Assembly (NCBI RefSeq): GCF_030580655.1
Contig: NZ_JAUQTB010000004.1
Location: 186,001-250,000, forward strand
DNA from: Paenibacillus lacisoli
GTDB taxonomy: Bacteria > Bacillota > Bacilli > Paenibacillales > Paenibacillaceae
DNA length: 64,000 nt
Direction of reading: 5' to 3'
This document shows, piece after piece, positions 34,864-44,456 of this stretch (its first letter is position 1; each line of letters opens with the position of its first letter). The notes below the pieces were generated by a model, which was given only the letters and a program-made list of their open reading frames with translations, was not told the origin of the DNA and ran no database searches. Position numbers and translations under genes: made by a program.

Positions 34864-36045
34864 CTACTTCTTCACCTCACCGTATTTCCCCTGCCTGTAT
34901 TCGGTCGGGGTCACTGAACATTTTTTGCGGAACACCTGGGTAAAATGGCGCACATCCTGGTAGCCGATCTGCTCGGCCACATCCGCCAGCTTCAGCTCTG
35001 AATTCAGCAGCAGCCGCTTAGCCTGCTCCATCCGCAGGGAAATGACGTACTCCTTATACCCCTGACCAGTTTTCTGTTTGAACAGCTGGCTGAAATAGAC
35101 CGGTGTCAAAAACACGACGGAGGCTACCTTCTCCAGCGACAAATCATCGGCATAATGAGCACGGATATACTGCAGGGCCACCTCAATCGCCTTGTCCCCG
35201 CTGCTCTTCACACACTCATTGCCCTGTCCGGCTGCTGCCTGGCGCAGCTTCGCCACCTCTTCCGGCACCTGCCCGAAATCCTGGTGAGGACCGGAACGAA
35301 TGACATGAAACGGAACCTTGATATACCGGCGGAGATGGGACAGCAGCTCCTCTTCCAATCCACCCGCCTCGTCCTCCCGGTTCAGCTTGACAAGCCCCAG
35401 CAGGCTCTGCCGGTCCAGACTAACGACAAATCCCAATCCACTGCGCTCGATAAGCTCTGACAGGACATTCTCAATGATAAAATGCTCCAAATGCGTCTTC
35501 TTGCGCTCGGCCTCCATCTGCACCATATATAGATGAAAATGCGGATAATTCTCGACGAACGGAGTCACGTCCAGCTTGCCGGTGTCCAGCCCGAGCGCAT
35601 GCCGCTGGAAGACGGCCTCGCGCAGGTATCCGATGCTGCCCTGCAGCAGTTTGCCCTCCTTCATCCGCTGACGCTCAGCCCGGGCTTCGTCGGCAAGTGT
35701 CTCGACACATTCGATCAGCTTCTTTTTACCAATAGGTTTAAGCAGATAATCCTTGGCTCCCAGCTTGACAGCCTTCTGGGCATAAGCGAATTCCGAGTGG
35801 GCGGAGATCACCACCCATTTCATCTGTGGATGCTTGCGCTTGGAGATCCGCATGAATTCCAGCCCATCCATACCAGGCATTAGAATGTCCGTTAAAACGA
35901 TATCAACCGGCTGTTCCTGCAGAATCGCAGCGGCCTCCTCGGTAGAGGATGCCAGGTGTATGGCGTAGGATGGATAGGCCTGCTCGATGGTCCGCTTGAT
36001 TCCCTGTCGAATGACGCTCTCATCATCTGCGATCAGTATATTCAT
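34864..36045 (-). CDS. AraC-type response regulator (YesN-like)
   Basis: A two-domain regulator of 393 residues. The receiver (1-120) has D7-D8 and phospho-acceptor D53 in IVLTDILMPG, with Lys in DYLLKP. A linker of about 150 residues follows. The C-terminal AraC/XylS double helix-turn-helix spans about 285-385 (KVASVVFLTPVYFSQLFKQ and VAEQIGYQDVRHFTQVFRK). The ATG at 36045 overlaps the kinase stop as ATGA, with AGGAGAGG 7 bp upstream; an upstream TTG at 36051 is less likely. It should control the adjacent sugar importer. Confidence 0.92.
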   Translation of the reverse strand: MNILIADDESVIRQGIKRTIEQAYPSYAIHLASSTEEAAAILQEQPVDIVLTDILMPGMDGLEFMRISKRKHPQMKWVVISAHSEFAYAQKAVKLGAKDYLLKPIGKKKLIECVETLADEARAERQRMKEGKLLQGSIGYLREAVFQRHALGLDTGKLDVTPFVENYPHFHLYMVQMEAERKKTHLEHFIIENVLSELIERSGLGFVVSLDRQSLLGLVKLNREDEAGGLEEELLSHLRRYIKVPFHVIRSGPHQDFGQVPEEVAKLRQAAAGQGNECVKSSGDKAIEVALQYIRAHYADDLSLEKVASVVFLTPVYFSQLFKQKTGQGYKEYVISLRMEQAKRLLLNSELKLADVAEQIGYQDVRHFTQVFRKKCSVTPTEYRQGKYGEVKK

Positions 36046-37817
36046 ATGCAAACCTCTCCTTTGTCCAGCGGCAGCGGAATACTGACGACGATCTTCGTCC
36101 CAACATCCGGTCCGCTGTAGATATCCATTCCATAATCTTCTCCGTACATGTGGCGCAATCTCAGATTCAGGTTCTCCAAGCCGATGCCATTCCCGGTATG
36201 TCCGCCATGGCGGACACCGGCCAGAAGAGACTTTAATTCCAGCAGCCGTGCCGCACTCATGCCCACACCGTTATCTTCAACAATAATATGCAGCACGCTG
36301 CCCTCTGTCGCCGTCCGGACACGCAGCAGTCCGTTTACTTCACCCGGCAGCGGTTCCAGTCCGTGCTTCACCGCATTCTCAATCAGGGGCTGCAGCGTCA
36401 TCTTCGGCAGCTGAATGTCCATCCAGCTCTCATCCACTTCCAGGCTGACTTCGAGCCGACCCTCCAGCCTTGCTTTAATAATGGTCAAATAATGGCCGGT
36501 CTGCTCCAGCTCCCCGCGGAGCGTGGCCCGGTCCCCTTCTTCCCAATGACTGCTGTAGCGGAACATATGGGAGAGGGAAAGCACAACGTCCCCGAGATGG
36601 TCCTGACCCTTCTCATCCAGCATCCAATAGATCATATCCAAAGTATTGTATAGAAAATGCGGGTTCACCTGGGATTGCAGCGCATGCAGCTCCGCATTTT
36701 TTTCACTGACCGAGGAAATTTTGACCAGTTCAATTAATTCCTCAATACGTCCAACCATGTGATTAAAGGAAACGACGAGATGGTCAATCTCCTGGAAGGA
36801 GCTGACCTGGAGGGTAGTAGTGAAGTTCCCGTTCTCGACCTCCTTCATCTCGCGGACCAGCCGTTTCAGCGGCATGGAAATGCTTCTCGACACAAACAAA
36901 GCGATTAGGGCAGAGACAACAATCAGGATCGGAACCATGATCAGCATGTAACGCTGCGTCTGGGCCAGCTCCACATTCAGATCGTGGTTCGGGGTCACAC
37001 TGATGACCGACCAGTTGGCAAAAGGCAGCTTGGAAGCGATTACAATTTCGTCCCCGCGCCGTTCCACCTTCATCTGTCCGTCATCGTCCTCCAATCCTTG
37101 CAGGGACGGCGGCGGATTCGAGGTGGTGGCAGAGACAACCCGGTGATCGTGACCCATAAGAAAAACCTCACTGTTAGGCCCCAGACGCAAATTATCCAGT
37201 GCAGACAAGATAGATTTCGGATCCGTCTCGAACAGCACGATGCCTATGGGACGATGCTCATTGAGGTCATAGATCTGGCGGCCGAACGCAAAAACCGGCT
37301 TATCCTCCATCTCGTCAATGATCGAGCGTGGATAGACGCCGAGCCAGACGATTTTGCCGGCTGATCGCTTGATCTCCTGGTACCAGTCCGTCTGCGGATA
37401 ATCCGGATTCACCACATTCATGAAGTTACCATAGTTATAGACCTTGCCGGTGTCCGTCAGAATATGAATCCCGGTCAGGTCCTCCCTGGAATAGTAAATG
37501 GCGCCGATCATATTCGTGATCGTACGCTCGTTGATGTAAGAGACCGCGGGTGCCTGTCCCGGCTGGGACAAGAGACGCACGAGGTCCATATTATTGCTGA
37601 TGGATTTGGACAGACTGTCATAACCGTTCAGCAGCAGCTCGAACAGATTGGCTGTCTGCGAGACGTTCTTCTGGGACAGATCACTGACCTTGTTCTGGAA
37701 CTGTGTCGTTGCCCGGTTGTAGAACAGCAGGCTGACACACAGCACGATCCCGGACATGCAAAACAGGAACAGCAGAAACAGGCGTTGATGAATGGTATCA
37801 AAACGACGGGATAACAC
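36042..37817 (-). CDS. Sensor histidine kinase (YesM-like)
   Basis: A membrane kinase of 591 residues. Helix 1 (about 12-33) and helix 2 (about 290-312) flank an extracytoplasmic sensor domain. A HAMP domain (about 313-365) and a His_kinase domain with phospho-acceptor His in QSQVNPHFLYNTL near 390 follow. The HATPase domain has ENAVKHGL and DNGVGM. It starts with GTG behind AAAGGAG. It is encoded directly after an ABC importer and probably senses the sugar, perhaps through the binding protein. Confidence 0.92.
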   Translation of the reverse strand: MLSRRFDTIHQRLFLLFLFCMSGIVLCVSLLFYNRATTQFQNKVSDLSQKNVSQTANLFELLLNGYDSLSKSISNNMDLVRLLSQPGQAPAVSYINERTITNMIGAIYYSREDLTGIHILTDTGKVYNYGNFMNVVNPDYPQTDWYQEIKRSAGKIVWLGVYPRSIIDEMEDKPVFAFGRQIYDLNEHRPIGIVLFETDPKSILSALDNLRLGPNSEVFLMGHDHRVVSATTSNPPPSLQGLEDDDGQMKVERRGDEIVIASKLPFANWSVISVTPNHDLNVELAQTQRYMLIMVPILIVVSALIALFVSRSISMPLKRLVREMKEVENGNFTTTLQVSSFQEIDHLVVSFNHMVGRIEELIELVKISSVSEKNAELHALQSQVNPHFLYNTLDMIYWMLDEKGQDHLGDVVLSLSHMFRYSSHWEEGDRATLRGELEQTGHYLTIIKARLEGRLEVSLEVDESWMDIQLPKMTLQPLIENAVKHGLEPLPGEVNGLLRVRTATEGSVLHIIVEDNGVGMSAARLLELKSLLAGVRHGGHTGNGIGLENLNLRLRHMYGEDYGMDIYSGPDVGTKIVVSIPLPLDKGEVCI

Positions 37818-37869
37818 GTCTTCTCCTTTCAGGCCGCCTCAGCCTGTTCCTGCTCCGCAGCAGTCTGGA

Positions 37870-38694
37870 TCAGCCTTTCACAGCGCCGGCGACCATGCCC
37901 TTCGTAATTTTCTCCGATAAAATAAAGTAAATCACAATGACCGGCAGTGCGGCCATCACGAGGAACGCGCCAATATTGCCGTAGTTCACCGAATACTGGC
38001 TGACGAAGGTGTACACGCCGAACGGAAGAGTCTTCAGCTTCTCGGACGAAATAAACGTCGCCGCCATAATATATTCGTTCCAGATATTGATAAAGGTCAG
38101 AATACAGACCGTCATCACCGGAGGCACCGAGATCGGTACGATAATGCTGCGGAATATCCGGTAAATGCTTGCGCCGTCCATATATGCGGATTCCTCAATC
38201 TCATGGGGAATGGCCCTCATGAAACCGCTGAGGATAAAAACTGCAATCGGTGTCTGAAATGCCACATAGGGCAGGATCAGCGACAGATGGGTGTTAAGGA
38301 TATGAATATTCTTGAAAATAATCATCAGCGGCAGCAGCGTAGCCTGCATCGGAATCATCATTCCGACGAGGAACAGCAGCATAACCAGGCCGCCGTAACG
38401 CCAGCGGAAGCGGGTAATCGCATATGCCGCCATAGAACTCAGCAGAATAACACATGCCATCGTAATGACAGTAACGAATACACTGTTGCCCAGATAACGT
38501 AAATAGTTGCCCGCCTCATAAGCCTCTTTGTAGTTATGCCATTGGGGGGCCCCGGGCAGAGCGAAAAAGCTCGAACCAAGGATTTCCTCATTGGTCTTCA
38601 GCGAGTAGGTGAGCAGCCAGAATAGCGGATAAATCTGCGTCAGCACCAGGATCGCCAAAATCAAATAGATAATACTCTTCTTAAGCGCTATCAT
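37870..38694 (-). CDS. Sugar ABC permease, MalG type (YesMN-linked)
   Basis: A six-helix permease of 274 residues with EAA loop EESAYMDGASIYRIFRSIIV near 165-185 and terminal GMVAGAVKG. It is the partner of the permease encoded 15 bp upstream. No ATPase is present locally. Confidence 0.92.
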   Translation of the reverse strand: MIALKKSIIYLILAILVLTQIYPLFWLLTYSLKTNEEILGSSFFALPGAPQWHNYKEAYEAGNYLRYLGNSVFVTVITMACVILLSSMAAYAITRFRWRYGGLVMLLFLVGMMIPMQATLLPLMIIFKNIHILNTHLSLILPYVAFQTPIAVFILSGFMRAIPHEIEESAYMDGASIYRIFRSIIVPISVPPVMTVCILTFINIWNEYIMAATFISSEKLKTLPFGVYTFVSQYSVNYGNIGAFLVMAALPVIVIYFILSEKITKGMVAGAVKG

Positions 38695-38709
38695 TCTCTC
38701 TTGTCCCCC

Positions 38710-39600
38710 CTAGCTTACCTTATTTTCCAGCCGTTTGAAAACAAAATTTATGAACACCGTACATACCAGACACAGCACGACGAGCACGGTCGCCAGAGCG
38801 CTTCCGTAGCCGTATTTCAAGGATAGGAAGGACATGTTATACATATACGTAGCAACCGTATCCGTGGCATGCGCCGGACCGCCGGCGGTCATGACCCAGA
38901 TGAGGTCAAACGACTGCAGGGAACCGATAAAGGCAAGGACAATTGAAATTTTGAACACAGGTACGATCAGTGGAAATGTAATATGACGGTCAGCCTTGAA
39001 GCCTTCCGCTCCGTCGATCTTGGCTGCCTCGTACAGCTCGTCCGGAATATTCTGCACACCGGTAAACTGGATCAGCAGATGATAGCCGAAGTACTGCCAT
39101 AAGGATACAAAATACAGCGAATACATAGCGATGGAAGGATCGGTCAGCCAGTTACGCCCCCAATCGCCGAGTCCTACCCATTCCAGAATACCGTTCAGCA
39201 TACCGCCCATGGAAGCCGGGTTATAGATGGTCTTCCACAGCTGTCCAATGATAACCACCGACAGGATGACCGGCAGAAAATAGAGCGTCACCAGCGTGTT
39301 GGACTTCTTCACGTAACGGTTAAGCAGAATGGCCAGATACAGACAGACTGGAATCTCCAGCATAGAGAACACCGCGAACATCAGCGTGCGGCGGACGGAC
39401 GGCCAGAACACCGGATCATTCGTAAGAATATTGCGGAAATTGTCCAGTCCTACAAATTTCGACTCCGTTATACCATCCCAGCTCAGCAGACCAGTATAGA
39501 TGGAAACCAGAATCGGAACAAACACCATACATACATACAGCAGCACGCAGGGCAGTACAAATGCCGCTATCGTGCGGGCCGGTACTTTGAGCACATTCAC
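38710..39600 (-). CDS. Sugar ABC permease, MalF type (YesMN-linked)
   Basis: A permease of 296 residues with six helices and EAA loop YEAAKIDGAEGFKADRHITF near 185-205. It starts with GTG, GGGGGAGTG upstream. It is located between the binding protein and the MalG-type permease. Confidence 0.92.
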   Translation of the reverse strand: MNVLKVPARTIAAFVLPCVLLYVCMVFVPILVSIYTGLLSWDGITESKFVGLDNFRNILTNDPVFWPSVRRTLMFAVFSMLEIPVCLYLAILLNRYVKKSNTLVTLYFLPVILSVVIIGQLWKTIYNPASMGGMLNGILEWVGLGDWGRNWLTDPSIAMYSLYFVSLWQYFGYHLLIQFTGVQNIPDELYEAAKIDGAEGFKADRHITFPLIVPVFKISIVLAFIGSLQSFDLIWVMTAGGPAHATDTVATYMYNMSFLSLKYGYGSALATVLVVLCLVCTVFINFVFKRLENKVS

Positions 39601-39696
39601 CGGTAATCACTCCCCCTAAAAAGTAAGGCCGTTTGGATGCAGCGAAACCGGAGGAAAGGAGCTAAGCTCCCTCCCCCTGTCTCTGCCGTACTATGT

Positions 39697-41040
39697 TTAC
39701 TTGTTGGAATCAAATGCTGCCTGATGCTCCTGTGCTACCTGCGCAGGATCCACCTGCTGCACGAACAGATTCTGGATGCTGCTCAAATGCGCCTGAGCCA
39801 CAGCCGGGTTCATTGTGTTATCAAAGGCAAGATCGCCGCCTTTAATGTTCTTGAACAGGTCCAGCAGTCCGATGGCCAGATCGGAGTAACCTGCAGCCTT
39901 GAAATCACCATCGATTTTCTGTCCGCTGCCGACTGCATTCTTCAGCTCAAACTGCTTCTTCGGCATTTCAGATGTGAAAAAGTGAAGGAAATCCTTTGTT
40001 TCCTGAAGATGTTCGCTGTTGGCAGACACTGCAAAGGCACTGCCTGGTGCAATCACATAATCGTTCGGGTCCCCTTTGCCATTCACGGTCGGGAACTGGA
40101 ACGCTCCAACCTTGCCGGCTACGGACGAGGAGTCAATAGAACCGGTCTCCCAAGTACCCATGATATACATGGCCGCTTTACCTGTTTTGAAAATATTGCC
40201 GCCTGCATTATAGTCAATGGATGTAGCTCCATCCGGGAATGCGCCTGCTTTGACCAGCTCCTGGAAGGCTGCGACAGCTTCCGTAAAGGCCGGGTCGTTA
40301 AACGTTTTTTTGCCGTCCAGTACATCCTGCAGGAAGCCAGGTCCGCCATTCGTACGCAGCAGAATGTTCATGAACAGGAAGGAACCCGTCCAGGAATCTT
40401 TCTCCCCGATCGCGATTGGCGTGATGCCTTTGGCCTTCAGTGCTTTGACTGCAGCCAGCAGCTCGTCAAATGTCTTCGGCAGCTCCTTGATGCCTGCCTG
40501 ATCGAACAGCTCCTTGTTATAGAACACAACTTCAATATTGCTGCCATCCGGAACGGCATAAACCTTATTGTCAAAGCTGTAGTAATCGAGCAGTCCGCTC
40601 AGATACGTATCTCTGAGACCGTCCTTATCCAGCATGTCATCCAGCGGTGCCAGCAGCTTGGCATCGACGAACGGTTTCATCTGCGCAGCCGGGTTCACGA
40701 TCGTAATATCCGGTACCTCTTTGGATGCCGCCTGGGTCTTCAGCTTCAGCTTCTGCTGGTCGGTGTTGAGGGAATCAAGCTCAATATGGACATTCGGATG
40801 ATCTTTCTGATATTGATCCACCAGTTCGTTGATCATTTTATAAGAAGGTGTCGTCGGATCCGGGTTAATATTCTGGAAGGTAATTGTCACATCCTTGGCC
40901 TTGCTGCCTCCGCTGCCGTCGGCCGCTTTGTTACTGCCTGTGTCATTGCTGTTCTCCTGACCGCCGCATGCGGCCAGACTCAGTACCATCAGGCTGGAAA
41001 TCACACCTGTAGCAAACGCTTTCATCCTCTTTTTACTCAT
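39697..41040 (-). CDS. Sugar-binding lipoprotein (YesMN-linked)
   Basis: A solute-binding protein of 447 residues. The lipoprotein signal ends in SLAAC followed by GGQENSND. SBP family 1 features include DGSNIEVVFYNKELFDQAGI and AAMYIMGTWETG. It is the first gene of a five-gene unit: binding protein, two permeases, kinase, regulator. The sugar is unknown, since no glycosidase accompanies it. The ATG at 41040 with AAAAGGGG upstream is preferred over the longer frame to 41076, which would add a non-signal N terminus. Confidence 0.9.
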   Translation of the reverse strand: MSKKRMKAFATGVISSLMVLSLAACGGQENSNDTGSNKAADGSGGSKAKDVTITFQNINPDPTTPSYKMINELVDQYQKDHPNVHIELDSLNTDQQKLKLKTQAASKEVPDITIVNPAAQMKPFVDAKLLAPLDDMLDKDGLRDTYLSGLLDYYSFDNKVYAVPDGSNIEVVFYNKELFDQAGIKELPKTFDELLAAVKALKAKGITPIAIGEKDSWTGSFLFMNILLRTNGGPGFLQDVLDGKKTFNDPAFTEAVAAFQELVKAGAFPDGATSIDYNAGGNIFKTGKAAMYIMGTWETGSIDSSSVAGKVGAFQFPTVNGKGDPNDYVIAPGSAFAVSANSEHLQETKDFLHFFTSEMPKKQFELKNAVGSGQKIDGDFKAAGYSDLAIGLLDLFKNIKGGDLAFDNTMNPAVAQAHLSSIQNLFVQQVDPAQVAQEHQAAFDSNK

Positions 41041-41364
41041 GCCCCTTTTCTCCTCCTCAGTGGAATATAAGTCCATTATGTGCCAAGCGGACTATACGAA
41101 CAATGTGTGAAATTATGAAGTGAGGTTTGGTTTTTTAAGGTTCGTGTCCTGCACCAAATCTTAAAAAAGGCTTCGGGCGAGATGTGCCTAAGCTGAACCT
41201 ATTCATAATAAAAAGCTATTCATTACACCGTGATGTCACCGTTGAATAATCATGCACTTGAACTTATCATTATTACCAACAAACATCCGGCCTTGCTGAC
41301 TGTTATGACTGAGCTTTATCAGCACGCACCAGCCAACGTCGCCACAAAGGAGCTGACTGATCTC

Positions 41365-42975
41365 ATGCAATTCGATTCACTGTACCAGCCCTACCCTTCC
41401 TACCGTGTTCCGGTTTATGCCCGCCAGGGCATGGTCGCCACCTCCCAGCCGCTCGCCGCGCAGGCCGGTCTCGATATTCTGAAGAAGGGCGGCAACGCGA
41501 TCGACGCGGCCATCGCCACAGCTGCCGCCTTGACCGTGCTGGAGCCAACGTCGAATGGAATCGGCGGCGATGCCTTCGCCCTCGTCTGGACCGAGGGCAA
41601 GCTGCACGGACTCAATTCGAGCGGCCCGGCGCCGCAGTCGATCTCCATCGAGGCCGTGAAGGCGCTCGGCCACGAGGAGATGCCCAAGTTCGGTCCCGTT
41701 CCGGTGACCGTACCTGGCGCTCCGGCTGCCTGGGCCGAGCTGTCCCGCCGTTTCGGCAGGCTGTCCCTGGCCGAAACACTGGCTCCCGCGATCCGTTACG
41801 CGGAGGAAGGCTACCCGCTCGCGCCGGTGCTGGCTGGCTTCTGGGAGCGCGGTGCCCGAGTATTCGGGCAGGTGCTGAAGGGCTCCCTGCTGGATGCCTG
41901 GCGCGAGACATTCACGCCGGACGGCTTCGAGCCGAAGGCCGGCGCCGTCTGGCGTTCGCCCGGCCACGCGGCAACACTGCGGGCCATCGGGGAGAGCGAC
42001 GCCCGCGACTTCTACGAGGGCGAGCTGGCGCAGCGTATTCACGACTGCATCGCGGAACACGGCGGCTTCCTGACGAAGGAAGACCTGGCCGCCTTCCAGC
42101 CGGAATGGGTCGACCCGATCTCCGTGAACTACCGGGGATATGACGTATGGGAGATCCCGCCGAACGGGCAGGGTCTGGTCGCCCTTCTGGCATTAAATGT
42201 ACTGAAAGGGTTCGAATTCCCCGAGAAGGAATCCGTAACCGCGTACCACCGCCAGCTGGAGGCGATCAAGCTGGCCTTCGCGGACGGGCAGCAGTACATT
42301 ACCGACTCCCGGGATATGAAGGTGCCTTTCGAGGAGCTGCTGTCTGAGGCTTATGCAGCGCAGCGGCGGGCGCTGATCGGGGAGCAGGCGGCGGTGCCGG
42401 AGGCCGGCAGGCCTAATGGCAGTGGAACCGTCTATCTCGCTGCAGCCGATGCGGAAGGCAACATGGTCTCCTTCATTCAGAGTAACTACATGGGTTTTGG
42501 CTCCGGTGTCGTGGTACCGGGTACCGGAATCGGTCTGCAGAACCGCGGCCATAATTTCTCGCTGGACCCGGACCATGACAATTGCCTGGCCCCGGGCAAG
42601 CGTACTTACCATACGATTATTCCGGGCTTTCTGACAAAGAACGGCGCGCCGGTTGGCCCGTTCGGGGTGATGGGCGGCTTCATGCAGCCGCAGGGACATG
42701 TACAGGTCGTGATGAATACGATCGACCATGGCCTGAATCCCCAGGCGGCACTCGATTCACCGCGCTGGCAGTGGACCCGGGACAAGACGATCTGGGTCGA
42801 GCCCCATTTCCCGGTGCACATCGCTCAGGCGCTTGCCCGGCTTGGCCACGATATCCGCATCGCGACGGATTCCGGCATCTTCGGCCGCGGCCAGGCCATC
42901 TGGCGTGATCCGGCCACCGGCGTGCTGTGCGGAGGCACGGAGACGCGGACGGACGGAAGCATCGCGGCCTGGTAA
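41365..42975 (+). CDS. Gamma-glutamyltransferase family protein
   Basis: An Ntn-hydrolase precursor of 536 residues. The N terminus GMVATSQPLAAQAG is typical. GGNAIDAAIATAAALTVLEP and NGIGGDAFALVW (large subunit) follow. The nucleophile Thr is at the autocleavage site NGSGTVYLAAAD near residue 355, and GVMGGFMQPQGHVQV near the C terminus. There is no signal peptide, unlike secreted GGT that degrades glutathione or poly-gamma-glutamate. It probably acts as a cytosolic gamma-glutamyl hydrolase or acylase-like enzyme. AAAGGAG lies 12 bp before the ATG; earlier in-frame starts have no ribosome-binding site. Confidence 0.85.
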   Translation: MQFDSLYQPYPSYRVPVYARQGMVATSQPLAAQAGLDILKKGGNAIDAAIATAAALTVLEPTSNGIGGDAFALVWTEGKLHGLNSSGPAPQSISIEAVKALGHEEMPKFGPVPVTVPGAPAAWAELSRRFGRLSLAETLAPAIRYAEEGYPLAPVLAGFWERGARVFGQVLKGSLLDAWRETFTPDGFEPKAGAVWRSPGHAATLRAIGESDARDFYEGELAQRIHDCIAEHGGFLTKEDLAAFQPEWVDPISVNYRGYDVWEIPPNGQGLVALLALNVLKGFEFPEKESVTAYHRQLEAIKLAFADGQQYITDSRDMKVPFEELLSEAYAAQRRALIGEQAAVPEAGRPNGSGTVYLAAADAEGNMVSFIQSNYMGFGSGVVVPGTGIGLQNRGHNFSLDPDHDNCLAPGKRTYHTIIPGFLTKNGAPVGPFGVMGGFMQPQGHVQVVMNTIDHGLNPQAALDSPRWQWTRDKTIWVEPHFPVHIAQALARLGHDIRIATDSGIFGRGQAIWRDPATGVLCGGTETRTDGSIAAW

Positions 42976-43020
42976 CCTTTTCTCCCTCCATATGCGCATG
43001 CGCTCATACCCTTTATTCAT

Positions 43021-43061
43021 ACAAGCCTGTCTGCTGCCGGTCTCGGCGGTAGCAGGCTTTT
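43021..43061 (+). terminator. Terminator after the GGT-family gene
   Basis: AAGCCTG-CTGCCG pairs with CGGCGG-AGCAGGCTT and TTTT follows. Confidence 0.7.
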
Positions 43062-43091
43062 ACTTTTCATCGTTTTTTTATTCTTGCCCTC

Positions 43092-43120
43092 TTGCATAAT
43101 GATCTGATAATGATTATCAT
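43092..43120 (+). promoter_or_regulatory. Sigma-A promoter of the Fur-controlled small gene
   Basis: TTGCAT and TATCAT are separated by exactly 17 bases. The -10 is embedded in the Fur box. The transcript would have a leader of about 120 nt before the small coding region. Confidence 0.65.
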
Positions 43121-43124
43121 TATT
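43106..43124 (+). promoter_or_regulatory. Fur box
   Basis: GATAATGATTATCATTATT matches the classical 19-bp Fur box GATAATGATAATCATTATC at 17 positions, one mismatch being the centre. It covers the -10 element, so iron-loaded Fur would repress. Confidence 0.85.
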
Positions 43125-43245
43125 GTAGAACATCTGATCTACAAAACTTTATTTTGGATTCATATCGATTGTTCATTCAATTGCTGAAATACCGACCGTT
43201 GATGCATAGATCCTTATTTTACCCGCAAAGGAGAGTACCCGCCTG

Positions 43246-43398
43246 ATGAACGCATCTCTGCAAAAGACTTCCCTTCATGTTGATGACTATCTGGATTTGC
43301 TGAACCTTGCGGTTCAAATCGGTGATACGAAATGGCAGAAAGATATCACCCGCAAGCTCGAGTATCTGCTGGCCCGTACAGCCAAGGCAGGACGTTAA
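43246..43398 (+). CDS. Small protein of 50 residues, Fur-controlled
   Basis: A short open reading frame, ATG to TAA, encoding MNASLQKTSLHVDDYLDLLN and a further 30 residues ending KAGR. The sequence is rich in Leu and charged residues, suggesting an amphipathic two-helix protein. I do not recognise the family; it is not clearly like the basic FbpA/B/C proteins of B. subtilis, though its setting is similar. AAAGGAG lies 11 bp upstream. The promoter and Fur box at 43092-43124 and the terminator at 43467-43497 make a single-gene, iron-repressed unit. Confidence 0.7.
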   Translation: MNASLQKTSLHVDDYLDLLNLAVQIGDTKWQKDITRKLEYLLARTAKAGR

Positions 43399-43466
43399 GT
43401 TTTACTCGCCTGTTTCTTGCGAATTAATACGCCTCCTTCATAAGAAGGAGATGCTTCATACATGAG

Positions 43467-43497
43467 AACAAGCCGGTCCCTTCGGGGCCGGCTTGTT
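43467..43497. terminator. Terminator after the small Fur-controlled gene
   Basis: AACAAGCCGGTCCC pairs fully with GGGGCCGGCTTGTT around a short loop; T-rich flanks. A second small hairpin, CTCCTT/AAGGAG, lies at 43433-43450. Confidence 0.85.
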
Positions 43498-43600
43498 TGT
43501 TCCGTTCATCTTGTTGGCGCTCTCCACTCGGATTCGCAATCCGTTCTATATATAGGAAGGTGAGGGGGATCGTTGCTTCGTTTGTTCTCAATAGGGGTTC

Positions 43601-44350
43601 CTAGAGACGGCAGATCTCCTGCGGACACCGTCCGTACGTAGGGCAGCCGCACATGCTGCGCAGCTCCTCCATATCGCGGATGACCAGCTTGCCGTCCAGA
43701 ACGTCCATCGTTCCCTGTTCTTTGAGCGAGCTGAGCATCCGGTTCACGCTCTCGCGGGTGGCACCCACCATTTCCGCCAATACGGTATGGTTCAGCTTCA
43801 TGTTGATCATGATGCCGCCAGGCACCTTGACGCCGCAGCTGTTGCTGGCACGGATTAACGTCGAGGCCAATGCACCGGTCTTGCCGTACAGCAGCAGATC
43901 ACGGAAGCGGGACTGCTGAATGCGCTGATTTGTACCCATCCATTTCATGAACTGCACAGCCAGGTCGCCATGCTGCACCAGCAGCTGCTCCAGATCTTTT
44001 ACCCGGATCACGCCCAGCTCACCGGCCTCTACAATTTCTGCCGTATAAGTGTATTCTTCGCCGCCCAGACCGCTGAATTCACCGATAATATCCCCGTTCT
44101 GCTGGATGGACAGGATCAGCTCCTTGCCGTCTTCCGTCGATTTGCGGAGCTGAACCCGCCCGGAACGGATATAGTACAGCTGTCCGGCCTGCTCGCCTTC
44201 CATAAATAAGGTCATGCCGGCTTTCGCTTTCTTCGGCTGCATGATCTGTCCCAGCAAATCTGCCTGCCCCGCTGTCAAATATTTTTCAATCCCGCCTCTG
44301 CCTACAGCAGCCACCATTACATCCGTCCGCTCCATCATCGTCATTCCCAT
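43601..44350 (-). CDS. Crp/Fnr family regulator with C-terminal cysteine cluster
   Basis: A transcription factor of 249 residues. The cyclic-nucleotide-binding fold spans about 25-145 (FMEGEQAGQLYYIRSGRVQL), and a Crp helix-turn-helix spans about 165-225 with recognition segment MVGATRESVNRMLSSL. The C terminus carries four cysteines (C234, C236, C242, C247 in MCGCPTYGRCPQEICRL). B. subtilis Fnr also has its [4Fe-4S] ligands at the C terminus, so oxygen or NO sensing is plausible, although spacing differs. Either ATG, 44350 or 44344, is possible. An FNR-type box lies in the upstream region shared with the GAF/kinase operon. Confidence 0.87.
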   Translation of the reverse strand: MGMTMMERTDVMVAAVGRGGIEKYLTAGQADLLGQIMQPKKAKAGMTLFMEGEQAGQLYYIRSGRVQLRKSTEDGKELILSIQQNGDIIGEFSGLGGEEYTYTAEIVEAGELGVIRVKDLEQLLVQHGDLAVQFMKWMGTNQRIQQSRFRDLLLYGKTGALASTLIRASNSCGVKVPGGIMINMKLNHTVLAEMVGATRESVNRMLSSLKEQGTMDVLDGKLVIRDMEELRSMCGCPTYGRCPQEICRL

Positions 44351-44456
44351 TTTCCTCGTCCCCCTCGGTTCCTGATGTATTCATCATAACCTGAACCCGG
44401 CTGTTTCCATATCGGGATAACTCCTGAAATTAAACTTCGCAATCCCCTGATTTAGG

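Noticed and set aside
39637..41070. 477-codon rightward open frame opposite the YesMN-linked binding-protein gene
   Set aside because: It is an antisense shadow of a clear SBP lipoprotein gene. Its translation is Cys/His/Arg-rich with no domain signature and no ribosome-binding site.
41230..41364. Longer N terminus for the gamma-glutamyltransferase-family protein
   Set aside because: The extra 45 residues lack family resemblance and the upstream starts have no ribosome-binding site.
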